DNA of 64,000 bases. Origin: Muricea muricata. Lineage: Eukaryota; Cnidaria; Anthozoa; Malacalcyonacea; Plexauridae. Positions 9,764-21,429 of the stretch are shown in pieces. The first letter of the stretch is position 1. Each line of letters opens with the position of its first letter. The notes beneath the pieces were generated by a model. It was not told the origin of the DNA, searched no databases, and saw only the letters and a program-made list of their open reading frames with translations. The position numbers and the translations under genes were made by a program. The stretch covers positions 37,969,624 to 38,033,623 of the forward strand of contig OY979716.1 of NCBI GenBank assembly GCA_963855995.1, read 5' to 3'.

Positions 9764-10066
9764 AAATTAAATGAGGCTTACCTCTAAGGTGAAGTTTGAT
9801 TGTGATTCTACCAAATCCAGGGTGGCGCGCTGAGGGTTAACATGAGATTTACATGTGTCGCCGTGGCTTGTCAGATTTTTATAGTGGTGGACACGATTAT
9901 ACAACACACACAGAAAGAATAAATAAATAAATTACAACACCATTATTATTAGTTAGGATGGGGATAGTGATGCCTAAGGGTGGGCATGTTAACCGTCAGC
10001 GCGCCACCCTGGATTTGGTAGAATCACAATCAAACTTCACCTTACAGGTAAGCTTCATTTAATTTT
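9764..10066. repeat. ~82-bp inverted repeat at the 3' end of DIRS copy 2
   Basis: Arms 9764-9844 and 9985-10066 are reverse complements with a few mismatches, around a 140-bp loop. The block AAACTTCACCTTACAGGTAAG plus TTTAATTTT in the right arm matches the equivalent block at 1077-1111 in DIRS copy 1 at 31 of 35 positions, although the surrounding arms differ. Confidence 0.8.
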
Positions 10067-10112
10067 TTAATTCTATCAAATCCGGGTGACGTCACTTCCA
10101 ACAACTTTAATT

Positions 10113-10965
10113 TCAATCTAACACAGCTTTATCAAAGCAACCGTTCTCCACAATAGGTTTGTCATAAAATGTTCTGAAGGTGGATTCTTTTGACCACCCA
10201 ATGTGTTTGAGTATATCATCCGTAGTGATTGTATGCTTTGCCTTGGAAACAGCTGCAGCACGAGTACTATGAGGCTTAAACTTTGTTGTGTCCACTCCAC
10301 TTATCCCAAGAATACTTTTAATCCACCGTCCAATAGTGCTGGTGCCAACAGGCAGACGCGGCTTTACAAAAAGACAAAATTAAGCCCGTACAATGCGTGT
10401 CATGAAATTGAGCAGTGCGGGCAAGATAATGTTCAAGTGTTGTATAGACACAGAAGCTTGGTTTTGGATACCGCCGCACGAACAGAGAACTGAAAACCTT
10501 CCCTGGCCTATCTTGTTTTATTAGATCTTGAATAGGAAACATTTGTCATCATGTCAGTATGCAATAATGTTAGCGTTTGGCATCTTTGGCCTGATGTTAG
10601 AGCAAGAAGAATTGCTAGTTTGAATGTTATCTTTTTGAGTGTCAACGGTTCAAGTGGGTATAACGTGGCTATATAGTTTAACACAGGGTTGACATCCCAG
10701 GTTTCCAGATACCTTGGAGCGGGTTTCCGACAATTAAATACACTTTTGAGGTATCGCACAATAAATGGATAGTTACTGACAGTGTACCTTGTACCAGAAC
10801 CTGAAACCCCACCAGGTAACTGGATAACGCGAAGTGAGCTGTTTTGATTGTAGAATACGAAAGTTTGCAACTATGAAACCCGTGAAGAAAGGTTAACACA
10901 TGATTCACATCTGGCTGCAGTGCATTAATTTGCCGTTGAAGGCAAAAGGTGGTCCACTTTTTAAT
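10113..10965 (-). pseudogene. DIRS tyrosine recombinase, broken
   Basis: The family can be followed through several frames. N-terminal pieces YIKKWTTFCLQRQIN and LSYSTIKTAHFALSS come first, then a middle with RYLETWDVNPVLNYI and TSGQRCQTL (first catalytic Arg), and a C-terminus with PHSTRAAAVS (His and Arg), IGWSKE and FRTFYDKPIV (Tyr). Several frameshifts separate these pieces (near 10870, 10540 and 10310). The catalytic residues themselves are still present. Confidence 0.75.
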
Positions 10966-13900
10966 GTAGACGTCATTTGTATGTCAGATGCAAATTATAT
11001 AAAGATTTTTATATAAAGATTTTTATATAAAGATTTGGCTTTATTATGGAAATATTTTTGAAGCAGTTTAAAACACTCACATGATGTGTTTCATTAGGTA
11101 AAGCCACTCACGCTTTATCCCTAATAAAACACTCCTGCTCGAGTTTTAAATAGTACATAAACACTCTTTGTTTACACGTTTCTGTTACAGTTTAAAGCAG
11201 TCTAAAACATTGTAATGCAATCTACTGTATATAATGCAGGTTAATTCATTATATTGTGATCTACGTACGAAAATTAGAATATGAACGTGAAAAAAGTGTG
11301 GGTTCCAAGACAACAAATTTTCTCCCAAATTTCTTGCAATCCATAAAGAACCACACAAACCGTTGAGTATAAATCTCATATTTCACCAGAGTAACATTTG
11401 TAATATTTGTATTTTGTTTCAAATTTGAAATAAAACGTTAAAAAGATAAATGCATGATTACTGAAAGTTACCCAAAACATATCCGACCATTGTTTAATAA
11501 TGGTATTTCAGGAATTGCCATGGTGAATTTATGAAAAAGAAACAGTTGCATATAGTTAATGCTGGAATTATACAGCGCAACTCGAATTGAAAAAATTATT
11601 GAAAATTGCTAAAATTGTTCAAGGAATCCGCGCTCACAGCAAGTCAGGTAATTGAGTAAGGTAAATAAATGTTCGATTGATAAATCGAGCTAATCGTTGG
11701 TTGGCAAAATTTGGGAGGTTGAGGGTGATTCTAAATTTGTTTATTTTTTACACACACCCAGTATAGTAATTAACAAATTTAGAGAGTAATGTCATATATA
11801 TTCGATTTTTAGCAAAGTGACATACCGTCAAAGTCATCAGAACTTGAATCACCAAAAAATTAAAAACAAACATTTCTATTAAAAAATTGCAAACATTGTT
11901 CAAGGACACCACGCTCACAAAAAACCTAGGGCTGGTTGTGTAAAACTCGCTTTAAAAATCACTTTTTAATCACTGTTTTGTAGTCAAATAATGGTCAAAT
12001 AAAATTATTGACTAATACTTAACACAGGTATATTAGGGCAAGCAAATCTCATTTTTTGCCAAAATTTGAGACAGAACACGGCGTAGGTAGGGGTAAGGCT
12101 TCAGATGAGTTTGGGAAATCAGATCAGAGCGAAGGGAAAGGGCCCTTTTCTAAATTTCCACCCATGTAATGCAATTTATACGTAAAAAATCTCTAAAAAC
12201 TCACACTATCGGACTTTATTAAAGGTTCGTTGAAAAAATTTCTGCCAAAATGGTACGTGTAATTTGTTCATTTCATGTTTATCATGAAGTGGTAAAAAAA
12301 TTCTGTCAGTGGCCAGATGATAAAGTTTTCGTTTCGCTTCCAAAACTGCTTGATCTTATACAACACATTGCACGCTATAATTTGTGCCGCAGTTGTTAGA
12401 TTGTATGTATTCTTCATCAAAGGGGGTACAGGCTGTTTCTTATTCTTCTTTATTGGACAGTCTTTTAAATGCTAAACATATGTATAACTATAGTTACATG
12501 ATGGTATTTACAGTTTAAGAAGTTAAGCAGTAGAATATCCATATTTTTATAGGGTGGGTGGGGTTGGCCAACTAATTCGCCTTAGGGTGGGTACGTGGGC
12601 GAAGTAATTCGGTCTCGATTTCAAAAAGACGATAGTTGACTGTCCATTATCACTTCGTAGAAATTTCAAGATCGTGATGTATTTTTTAAATAATGAGGTC
12701 TAATAATCGCAATGCGGCCAATTTCTAGTAATCCAAGAACCGCACAGAGACGTTTATTTGTCAGCACAGTTGTATTTGCGCTGTTTATAGAATTGAAGTA
12801 AACATTAAAAAATAAACGATTCCAAAAATTAACCCCCAAACATACCTGAATCCTCAGCTTTTGAATCAGTGCGTCGAGCAGACATTTTGCCAAAATCAAG
12901 AAAAAAACATTTATTTTCATCTAAAGATTAACAGCCATATATCTGACACAGTCATATAGAAAAACTAAACACACTGTTTGATTTCATGTAACATAAAACA
13001 TAGTATATATAAAAACTCACTAAAGGAAAAAGCACTGTATTTACAAAGGATTAACTTGGATTTTTTATGTATAACACTTCATTTTCTGTGCAACATTGAC
13101 ATTTGAAATTGCAAGGACTTTTAGAAAATGGCAAAAAATGATAAAAATCGCCGCATCAAACAAAATTGACAGCAGTTGGCCCTGTCCCCTGGACATGGAA
13201 TTAATTTAAAGTTCCACATGACCCCATTGATTTTTTTTTCCATTCTTCTTTGATTCGTTAAAATGTTTGGATTTGTATCAAATACGACAAACAATACCAT
13301 GGTATGGCACAATGGTACATACAGGCTCAAGGACAGGCTTGTCCTAATGAGCAAACTTATATATTATGTAATTCTTTTGGTCATAAATGTATTCTTTTTG
13401 CTGGAATATAAAATAATCAACAAGTAAAATAAACTGGAGTTTAATATACTAACTTTTTACGTATTCTGAAATGGTACTTTAACTTTGAAACATTAATAAC
13501 CTCTGTCACTATCGTGCAGATAATTAAATGTTACATATCAAAATCTAAGTTGATCCTTTATTAATACGATGCTTTTACTTTAGTTAAAGAGCAAACAGTG
13601 TATAGCTATTTTGGGGCACTTGGTATATTTCGTACTCTATATTAGTAGAATCATACTAGGTGCACTATCGCAAACGCTGTATTTTGATTGGCTGGCTACA
13701 CTACCCGCCATTTATTCCTCGATAGATACCGAGTCCCAAAGTTTTCTTGGTGTATTTTTAGACGAATTTTTTAACAAAATGGCTTAAAGATCAATTTTCA
13801 CTTGCTCTCAATTTCTTTGTAAGGATAGTTGGAACATTTTAACAGCACTGTGCTGCCAATTGTTTTGTTTAAATCTTAAACTGTTTTGAGTGAATTTAGC

Positions 13901-15575
13901 AGTGAAATGTTTGTACTTTAAATTTTTACTAATATCACGTAACTGACTTTAAAACAGGAAATAATTACGGTCGAGTCCACAAGTACTTGTGTTCATATTA
14001 CCCTAGTGCCTATTTTATATTACACACCTTCCAACTCTGTGGTTTAAATTCTGATTTAGTTGTTATATACAGGGGGGGTAGGGTGCTTCTGTACATGGCA
14101 TGCCTCCTGAAAATTTTTTATATAGAAAATGTAATTTATTGCATTTTTGAAAAAGATTATTAATCATTATTAAAAATAGCACTTTTTACATCAGCTCTTT
14201 GTTTTGTTAAAAAGTTGTGGGTTTTCTTACACACAAAACAACAAAACAAGGGACGTAACTACCTTGACATGTGCTTGAGCTTTCATGCATGGAAAAAGAA
14301 TCCCAGATGCAACAGTAAAATTTTTGATGAACTTTCTTGGTAATTTCTTCTTGAAAATAACTATTTATTGATTACAAGAAACACAACACCACTCTACCAC
14401 CCCTTTAAGCAAAAATAAGGGAGTAATTCGATTTACCCTCAAAACCTGGGGGTGACCAGCTCCAACCAAGGTCTTTGCTGCAGTTTCAGGCATAGAGTAA
14501 AGGCTTGCAATCTTGGCTTAGAGCTGGTCGTGTGCCACCCAGATTCTGGATGGCAAATTACAAGTAGTGCATTTGTTGCACGTAAAAAATTGCAACTTGT
14601 GTGAAATAATTTCTTGTGATAAAATTTGAATTTGTAACAAGAAATCATGAAATAATTTGTTGTTATGATGATATGAGGTCGTCTTCAATGTAAACTGAGA
14701 ACTGTGATCTCTGAAATGATACAAGACCATACAAATATTCCTTAAAAATATGATTGCTGGACTTTAGTATACCAGTACTTTGTATAGATGATTTCAAAAT
14801 ACTAAACACTTTCAACCCACCAATGTCCATATGACGTTTCTCATGGACAAAAATGAACATGTGACACTTGCCTAAATAACCCCATGGATTCATGGTTTCA
14901 TTCAGAGAATTTTTAGTACAATAAAAACCCTATCTAAAACTTTTGAATTGCGATTTGAAACTCAAACTTCACACCAACATTTTCAGTGACCACATACTTG
15001 AAATGAAGTTGTTGGAGTAAAATTCATCAGAGGTGGAAAGATGGAAAACTGGATAGCTAAAAAATTGCTGGAAATAATCTCACAACACAAGAAAAACTAA
15101 ACATTTTAGTTATGATACATGTAGTTGTATATATATGATCAGAAAGCCACTTCAAGCTGATCCTGCACAACACCTGCAGTTCACCTTAACTCAATCTTTC
15201 CAGCAGCAAAACAAAATCTAAAGAAAAACCCTGAAAAAACCCCTTTCAGTTGCCTCTCACCCTGCCTCTCAATTAGAACCCTGACCTGCAAACAGTAAAC
15301 AAATCTGGAACAAAAATTTTAATTTAAAAATTGCAAAGGATTCTTTTTGGCTCAGCAAATGGCAGTGATTAGGGACTTCACTAAATTTCATAAATATACA
15401 AAGGAAATGTCCAAGGTTTTCGAATGATTGATGCATACAGATTGTAATAATTATGTCATGCATTATTCATTACACATTATCAGATTGTATTATCATGATT
15501 TTATTCATGTAATTTGTTGGTTAGTTACATTTAACAATTGGTAGCTAGAGAAACAATAACAAGATGCTTGCTAAG
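10966..15575. other. 4.6 kb without a recognised gene
   Basis: AT-rich sequence. It holds a 14-bp triplet repeat (ATATAAAGATTTTT, 10997-11038) and an imperfect inverted repeat around 14456-14529 (GACCAGCTCCAACCAAG facing CTTGGCTTAGAGCTGGTC). The short frames are not similar to families I know. Nothing else is supported. Confidence 0.5.
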
Positions 15576-16218
15576 GATATTAAACAAATTCTTTTGTCAT
15601 AATACCACTGACATATGGCTGTTTTATTTTTGGGTAGTTGAAGTAAAGAAAATTTTACTAAAAGTGTATACAATACATAAATATATTAACCTGATAGCAT
15701 CATTTAAATCAATTCTGTAGAACACTGTCTGAAGTTTCCACGATATAATTTGTTGGGAACTTTAGACTAGCATATGTATTTCTGGAATTAGAATGTTAAA
15801 TGTGTCATACCTTGTATAAATTTATGATATCTTACAAGCAAATAAATCATTTTGCACGAAATATCAGCATTTCAACATAGGTATAGAAAACCAAGGAAAG
15901 AAATCATAATGAATACTTTGTGATTAAGAACACATTTCTTAGACTCACCTCTTGGTCATGGATTGATGGAGTCTATCAAAATTTGCCATTTTAAAACATT
16001 TCTGGAGCAATGTTTTGATAAAGAACCTTCCTGTCCCTTTTTGTTCACTATTACATGTTAAAAATTGTGTTTTGTATATAGATATTTCAGTGGAATTTGC
16101 GTTTGATTCTTGTGTAGAAATTTGAAAATTTCTTAAAAGTGGAAACACAACAGAAAATGACAGAAATACGCTCTCAAAACTTCACTGCGATACATCGCTC
16201 CTTGGTAAAGTTTCGCTG
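15576..16218. repeat. dispersed ~0.6-kb repeat, copy B
   Basis: Second copy of the repeat at 9208-9763. It continues past the point where copy A is interrupted (TTTCGCTGTGGAATTTGTCG), so it shows the empty site of the DIRS copy 2 insertion. Confidence 0.75.
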
Positions 16219-17189
16219 TGGAATTTGTCGTTTTAAAACATTTTGTATGAGAATCTTTGCACGTAAAACCTTGCAATTCAGATGTTCTTGCATGCATGTT
16301 AAAATGTGTGTTTTGTTGACATATTCCACCAGAAATTGAGTTTAAACGCCGTGTTTAGGTCGGCTCACGCCGCTTGTGCCCAGCGGGTATCACCCACGAT
16401 CACTGCACTGACTTCTGCACCAAAAAACAACAAAAAAAGACAGAAATGGGGCGAATTTAAAACTCTGCCTCACCTATGGCAGGTGGAGTAATTAGTTTTC
16501 TTACTTATGCATACATAATTTATTGCAAAGGATGCATTTAATTTGACTATTTGGACAGAGCAGCAGCAACAATTTATAGAAAAGTACAACGTACTACAGA
16601 AGCTAAAGTGGAAGGTTCTTGTATTTTCAACTTTTTGCAAATTGTGCCAAGGACAGGGAAAATAATTCTTAAACCAGCAATACAACAACTAGTACTCTGT
16701 ACACTCATCCTTTTATAAGTCTACTTGAAACTGCTACCCTTATTATTTAGCATAGCACTGACATCTATGCACATATTTCAGTTACTAAATGAAGTTATTT
16801 TTGTTACAGGTTCATCCTGTGAAATCAGTACCCATCAAAATCAACATTGATGAGTCTACATTAGAAAAAGAAAGTGCAATATATAAATGCAACAACTTAA
16901 GTATAGGATACAAACTGAAGAAGGAGGTTGTAAGCTAGATAACTATATACAGTCCCTGGGATTGTATATACAGTCCGCAGGATTGCATATACAAACCCTC
17001 CTAATCATTATTCTTTTATCAACCCCGATTTCCCCTGGGAGAATCCAAAAGCCACCCCCAGCTTTTCAACAGTTGTTTCTCAGTCAAATACATCCCGAGA
17101 AAGAACAAACGATACCGACTTGATTGTGTTGTAACTAACGATATGAAGTTTGTCAATGAAGAAAGCTTGGCATTGGTGAAATAAGATTT
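16219..17189. other. no gene recognised
   Basis: Contains a piece near 17018-17075 with CAACCCCGATTTCCCCTGGG that resembles 8262-8305, so a short dispersed repeat is likely. A 42-codon stretch after a possible acceptor at 16807-16809 is discussed among the rejected items. Confidence 0.45.
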
Positions 17190-17380
17190 ATTTATTTATT
17201 TATTTACAAAATTTGCCATCAACAAAATAAGGACAAAATTGACAACATAAAAAATACAAAGGCAGGGGCTGTCCACAGAGAAAAACTCCAATTACGGGAC
17301 CCACAATATTAACAGGACACAACACAACACACACTACAACAGTACAACACACATACAAACAGGAATAACTAGCGCACCCC

Positions 17381-19048
17381 TTAGCAACAGAAAGATGTTG
17401 ACAAAGTCAACAGGGAGCGTGTGGAGTGGCATTTAATGCAGACTGTCTTATAAGTTCTTGAATCATCTGGATCAAATATATCATCAAGCAGTTTATTATA
17501 GAATTGGTGCAGATTTGTCTTAAATGATGATACTGATCTGGTTGTGTCCCTCAAATCTTTAGGAAGTGTGTTCCACACACTGGGTGCTCGTACATAAAAA
17601 CTGTTTTTATATGCCACAGTTGTACTTCTTGGTATCTCTAGAAGAATACAATTCGTAATATCATTCATTCTCGTAACACGGCCACGACGTTTTATTGAAA
17701 TGTTTTCGTCAGATTTATATACTAAGCATTTGTAGATATATACCATGTCCAAATATTCTTGCCAATAACAAACCGGAAGAATATGGATAGTTTGCAGTCT
17801 TTCCTTGTAGGAGATATCAGTCTTGTAAGGGAGAGGGAGGATAAATTTTGTTGCTCGTCGCTGTACTTTTTCGATTTTTGCAATATTACTAACAGTTTGT
17901 GGTGACCACACTTGACTCGCATAAGCAAACAATCCACGAACTAGAGAGAGATAAAGAACTTTGCGAACTTGGAAATCATTGATATTCATTGCTACTCGGC
18001 GAACGAAGCCAAGCATTCTGTTTGCTTTTGACGATGTTATGTCTACATGTTTGTTCCATTTTAAATCGCTTGAAAGGACAACCCCGAGGTCTTTCTGGGC
18101 GTCGACAACTTTAATAGAATGACCAAGAAGTTCATAATCATAATGAATGGGTTGACGGTTTCGAGACATGTGACTAACTGCGCATTTACTAAGATTAAGG
18201 TCCATCTTCCAATTGGAACACCATTGAACAAGATTGTGAAGATCAGATTGTAAAATTTCACAGTCACTTACTCTTGTCACAGAGCGATAGCACTTCGTGT
18301 CGTCAGCAAATAAAGCAACCGATGATTGACGAGAAATCGAATCAGGCAGATCGTTGACAAAGACGAGGAAAAGAAGAGGACCAAGGATAGACCCCTGAGG
18401 AACTCCAGACAAAATAGGAAGCGGTTGAGATGTACTGCCAAGAACGGTGACTTTCTGCAAACGGTTTGAAAGGTAGTTGTTGAACCAATTAAGAAGTTTA
18501 CCCGTTATTCCGAAGTTTCGAAGTTTTTTTAACAAAAGAATATGCTCTACCTTATCAAATGCTTTCGCAAAATCAAGGTAGATCGAGTCAATTTGTTCTC
18601 GGCTCTCCAAAGCTTTGCTGATTTCATTTACTACGTGAAGTAGTTGAGACGTAGTTGACTTGCCTCTAAGAAAGCCAAACTGTAAATGGTGTAGTTGACT
18701 GGATACATGCACTATCAGTTGATTGTAGATGCATCGTTCGAGAACTTTTGACACGACAGACAATAGAGAAATTGGTCTGTAATTGGTTACTTCGTCATTC
18801 GGACATTTCTTCGGGATTGGTATAATGTGCGATAGTTTCCATTCGTCGGGAAGTTTGCCAGAAACCAAACTTTTATTGAATAGTTCGCATAATGACTTGG
18901 AAATGCTCGACGCACAGTTCTTAAGTAAAGCGGCAGGGATCTTGTCTGGACCAGTTGCTTTATTATCATCGAGGTTAGAAAGAACATGATAGATTTCTTC
19001 AGTTGTTAATACGATACTAGCGATAGTACTTGTCTGATCACAGTTCGA
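17381..19048 (-). pseudogene. LINE reverse transcriptase domain
   Basis: After the TAG at 19049-19051 the same frame stays open to 17381. Numbered from the Met at 18868, the RT motifs are YRPISLL (30-36), the first Asp in YLDFAKAFDKV (Asp99 and Asp105), GVPQGSILGPLLF (155-167), and the active site FADDT (187-191). The C-terminal part has NWFNNYLSNR before the active site, and the extension ends in a Cys-containing tail. Upstream of 18868 the frame contains NKATGPDKIPAALLKNC, the usual RT entry motif, so the Met is not the start of the protein. The enzyme copies the element RNA at a nicked target. Confidence 0.88.
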
Positions 19049-20616
19049 CTAGGAAAAATCAATTTCATCGATGTTACTGTCAGAAGGGTGAAACACAGAA
19101 TAGAAATAGTGGTTGAACATGTTGGCAATTTCAGTTGGGTTGCTGGCTGAGCGATGCAATTCGTCATTTTCACACCACTTCATTTTACTCGGAATACTCG
19201 AGTTCTTAGAAACCGGTTTAAAGACTGACCAAAATTTTTTGCTGCTTGATCTCAACAGATTCGGGAGAGTCTGGAAATACTGTTTTCGTTTGTCACAGGT
19301 CATGGATTTCGATTTACGTCGTAGATCTCGGTACTTTTGCCAAAGTGCATGGCACAAGTTATGCTTTGCCTTTTTCCGACACAAATCCTTCTTTCTTAGC
19401 AGACACTTCACCTCTTTGTCAATCCATGGGGGGCTATTTCGGCGTTTTAGTAATCTTTGCGGAATATATTTCGTAACTGTGTCAAGAAATAGACTTTTCC
19501 AGCGTAACCAGTCATCGTTGACATCGTTCTGGGTTAGTGGACAGAGATCGGTATTGTTTAATGAATTTAATAAAGCGTTCCAGTCGGCTCGAAAAAAATC
19601 ATAAACTTTTCTTGAATCGTGCTCTAAATGCTTAATGCAAAGTTTGAGATCAAAGAATAGTAGTTTGTGATCGCTGGAAAGATTCATTGTTGATGGTTCA
19701 AGGCATGACAAGTTGGTAACATCTTCGGGTGTGGTGGATAGAACAAGATCCAAAATACTATTAATTCTTGTCGGATGCATGTTAACTTGACTTAAAAAAA
19801 ATCAAACGTTAGTTCTCTAAACCCAAATGATCCAGCAGAAATATTTCGCTGAGTCGTATTTGGTACAAGACAGGAATTCCATGTTAAATCTGGAAAATTG
19901 AAATCACCAGTTATGAGAACTTTGTCATAGGTAGAACAGGTTTCTAGAAACGATGCAAAAAACTTTAGCCATTCCTTTGGGTCACAGCTTGGTTTGCGAT
20001 AACACACACTAACGAGAATTTTTCTTGAGCTTTTCATTTCAATCTCAACTGCAACGATTTCAAGTTTTTCCGACCAAACCGGACTTTCATTAGCAACAAT
20101 TCTCTTGTAAGGTATGGAGTCACGAATAGCAATTAGCACCCCTCCGCCGCATTGATCAGCTGGACGATCTTTTCTTAATATGTTAAAACCAGAAGGTAAT
20201 ATTTCATTATCCAAAACGTTCTTATTTAGCCATGTTTCTGTCAATAGAATCATATCCAGTTCTTCAGCATAGACCATATCTTGAAAAGATTTCAAGTTAT
20301 TCATAAATGAAACATTTGTTGAACTTCGAATACTCTGAGCATTGAAGGATAAGCAATGAAGGGTTGGTTCAGTTCGAGGACCTGGGTTTGTTGCTACATC
20401 TCCAGCAAGTAAAATCAGTAGGAAAACGTGGGACAGTTGGCGATTAATCGTTAAGTTCAGTCCATAGCGATGGTATGATGGGTAGTTAAATTTTCTTTGT
20501 TTGTTGTCTTGAGTAGCTGACCACGTAAAACTAATTTGATCTGGCAAATTCGTAATTGCAGAATCAATAACGGTATCGTGTAAGATAAATTCTTTTCGTG
20601 TATAAACAGGTTTCAA
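19049..20616 (-). pseudogene. LINE N-terminal region and endonuclease domain
   Basis: The frame from 20616 has a hydrophobic run, a 2A-like motif, and then an endonuclease of the exonuclease-endonuclease-phosphatase type: LSFNAQSI (Asn), ILLTETWLN (catalytic Glu), CGGGVLIAIRD, VSVCYRKP, ITGDFNFPDLTW (Asp/Asn) and, after a frameshift, SILDLVLS and LSSDHKLLFF (SDH). The frameshift lies in a run of eight A (19793-19800 on the plus strand): removing one base restores the frame. A TAG at 19049-19051 separates this part from the RT in the same frame. The domain nicks target DNA for priming. Confidence 0.85.
20377..20403 (-). other. 2A-like ribosome-skipping motif
   Basis: Codons 72-80 of the frame starting at 20616 read GDVATNPGP, right after the hydrophobic stretch HVFLLILLA. 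This is close to the 2A consensus D-V/I-E-x-N-P-G-P, with Ala in place of Glu. 2A-like motifs are known near the N-terminus of some non-LTR retrotransposons, where ribosome skipping between Gly and Pro separates an upstream peptide from the endonuclease-RT. Activity with the Glu-to-Ala change is uncertain. Confidence 0.65.
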
Positions 20617-20640
20617 TTGTTACAGCATGTAATATTGTTT

Positions 20641-21063
20641 TATTACGACTTTCATTTGATTGTATTCTACTTATTTTGCCATAAAATATAATAGTTAGCA
20701 TGTCTTTAAGTTATCTTGAGAACGAAACAATATACGATTATCATTATTTGCGTCCAAATATATAGGAGTCAGCATGTCATATAGTTTTTCTTGACAACGA
20801 AGCAAGCATATTGTTATTGTAGTCAATGTAATATGATTGTGACTATGTGCGTCGTAAAATATAATTGTCAAAATGTCATATGGTTATTACGAACTGCATT
20901 TTATTGTATTCTACTTGTTCTGTCATATGTGCGTCGTAAAATATAATATATGTATTCTACTTATTCAGTCAATGTTTAGCATGAAAACTTCATGTTCTAA
21001 GCCTTGTTCACATTCCCGACTTCAGCAATTTTTAACGAACAAAGCGATATTTTTGTTCTCAGT
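20641..21063. repeat. AT-rich degenerate repeats 5' of the LINE
   Basis: Phrases such as GTCGTAAAATATAAT, TTGTATTCTACTTATT and AGCATGTC/AAATGTCATAT recur several times between 20640 and 20970. They may be monomers of the LINE 5' region or an unrelated decayed tandem repeat. No gene is visible. Confidence 0.45.
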
Positions 21064-21360
21064 GGGTTAGAATATATCCATCGGTAAAAAATTGTCCGAC
21101 CGTAAACAGCTTTGTCCGATGGATCCGATCGATCGATCGGACCATCTGACTGACCATGCACATGCACAGCAGGTTCGAGCTAGGGCGGAAACCAGCAAGA
21201 CAGAAGCGCAAGTGCTGTATGACGCACTTCCTGCATGGCACGACATTGTACCAACTGCAAAATATTGTCCAACCGTAAATAACAACTGTCCGAGCGTAGG
21301 TAACAACTGACCGATGGATCAAAACGTACCGACGGTAAAGTTGATTTGTCGATCGGAGAC
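21064..21360. repeat. imperfect TGTCCGACCGTAA-type repeats
   Basis: The phrase TTGTCCGACCGTAAA at about 21091 recurs as TTGTCCAACCGTAAA (21265) and CTGTCCGAGCGTAGG (21287), and CCGATGGATC occurs at 21117 and 21312. Between them lies a GATCGATCGATCGG run (21128). The interior is more GC-rich than its surroundings. Origin unknown; a decayed inverted-repeat or satellite element is possible. Confidence 0.4.
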
Positions 21361-21429
21361 AGATTGTCAGTATTGGACATGTATGTGGAAATAGTACAGT
21401 TGTATTGTGCTAGGAACAAAAGACGCCTT

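Larger units (their letters stand above)
9764..10965 (-). mobile_element. DIRS-type retroelement, copy 2 (3' fragment)
   Basis: A different DIRS family from copy 1, with the same end design: an inverted repeat at the 3' end (arms 9764-9844 and 9985-10066), then a tyrosine recombinase gene read on the minus strand. It is cut off at about 10965 inside the recombinase N-terminal region, so the RNase H, RT and Gag parts are gone. Confidence 0.75.
17190..20640 (-). mobile_element. CR1/L2-like non-LTR retrotransposon (LINE)
   Basis: Minus-strand order is a hydrophobic stretch with a 2A-like motif, an apurinic-type endonuclease, reverse transcriptase with a C-terminal extension, a 3' UTR, and a short (AAAT)n tail at 17193-17210. 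The 3' tail of simple repeats in place of poly-A, and the RT motifs, fit the CR1/L2/Rex-like group. The 5' boundary is not clear: AT-rich, internally repetitive sequence continues to about 20960. Damage in the coding part is light (one frameshift, one stop), so the copy looks fairly young. No target duplication was identified. Confidence 0.85.

Noticed and set aside
14456-14529. Possible tRNA-like or SINE hairpin (GACCAGCTCCAACC...GAGCTGGTC)
   Set aside because: The inverted ends are imperfect and no cloverleaf, A box or B box could be drawn.
16810-16938. 42-codon frame after an acceptor-like TTGTTACAG, ending KKEVVS
   Set aside because: No recognisable family, no partner exon and no donor needed; too short to support.
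19113-19604. 163-codon plus-strand frame opposite the LINE
   Set aside because: Antisense shadow of the LINE endonuclease-RT linker.
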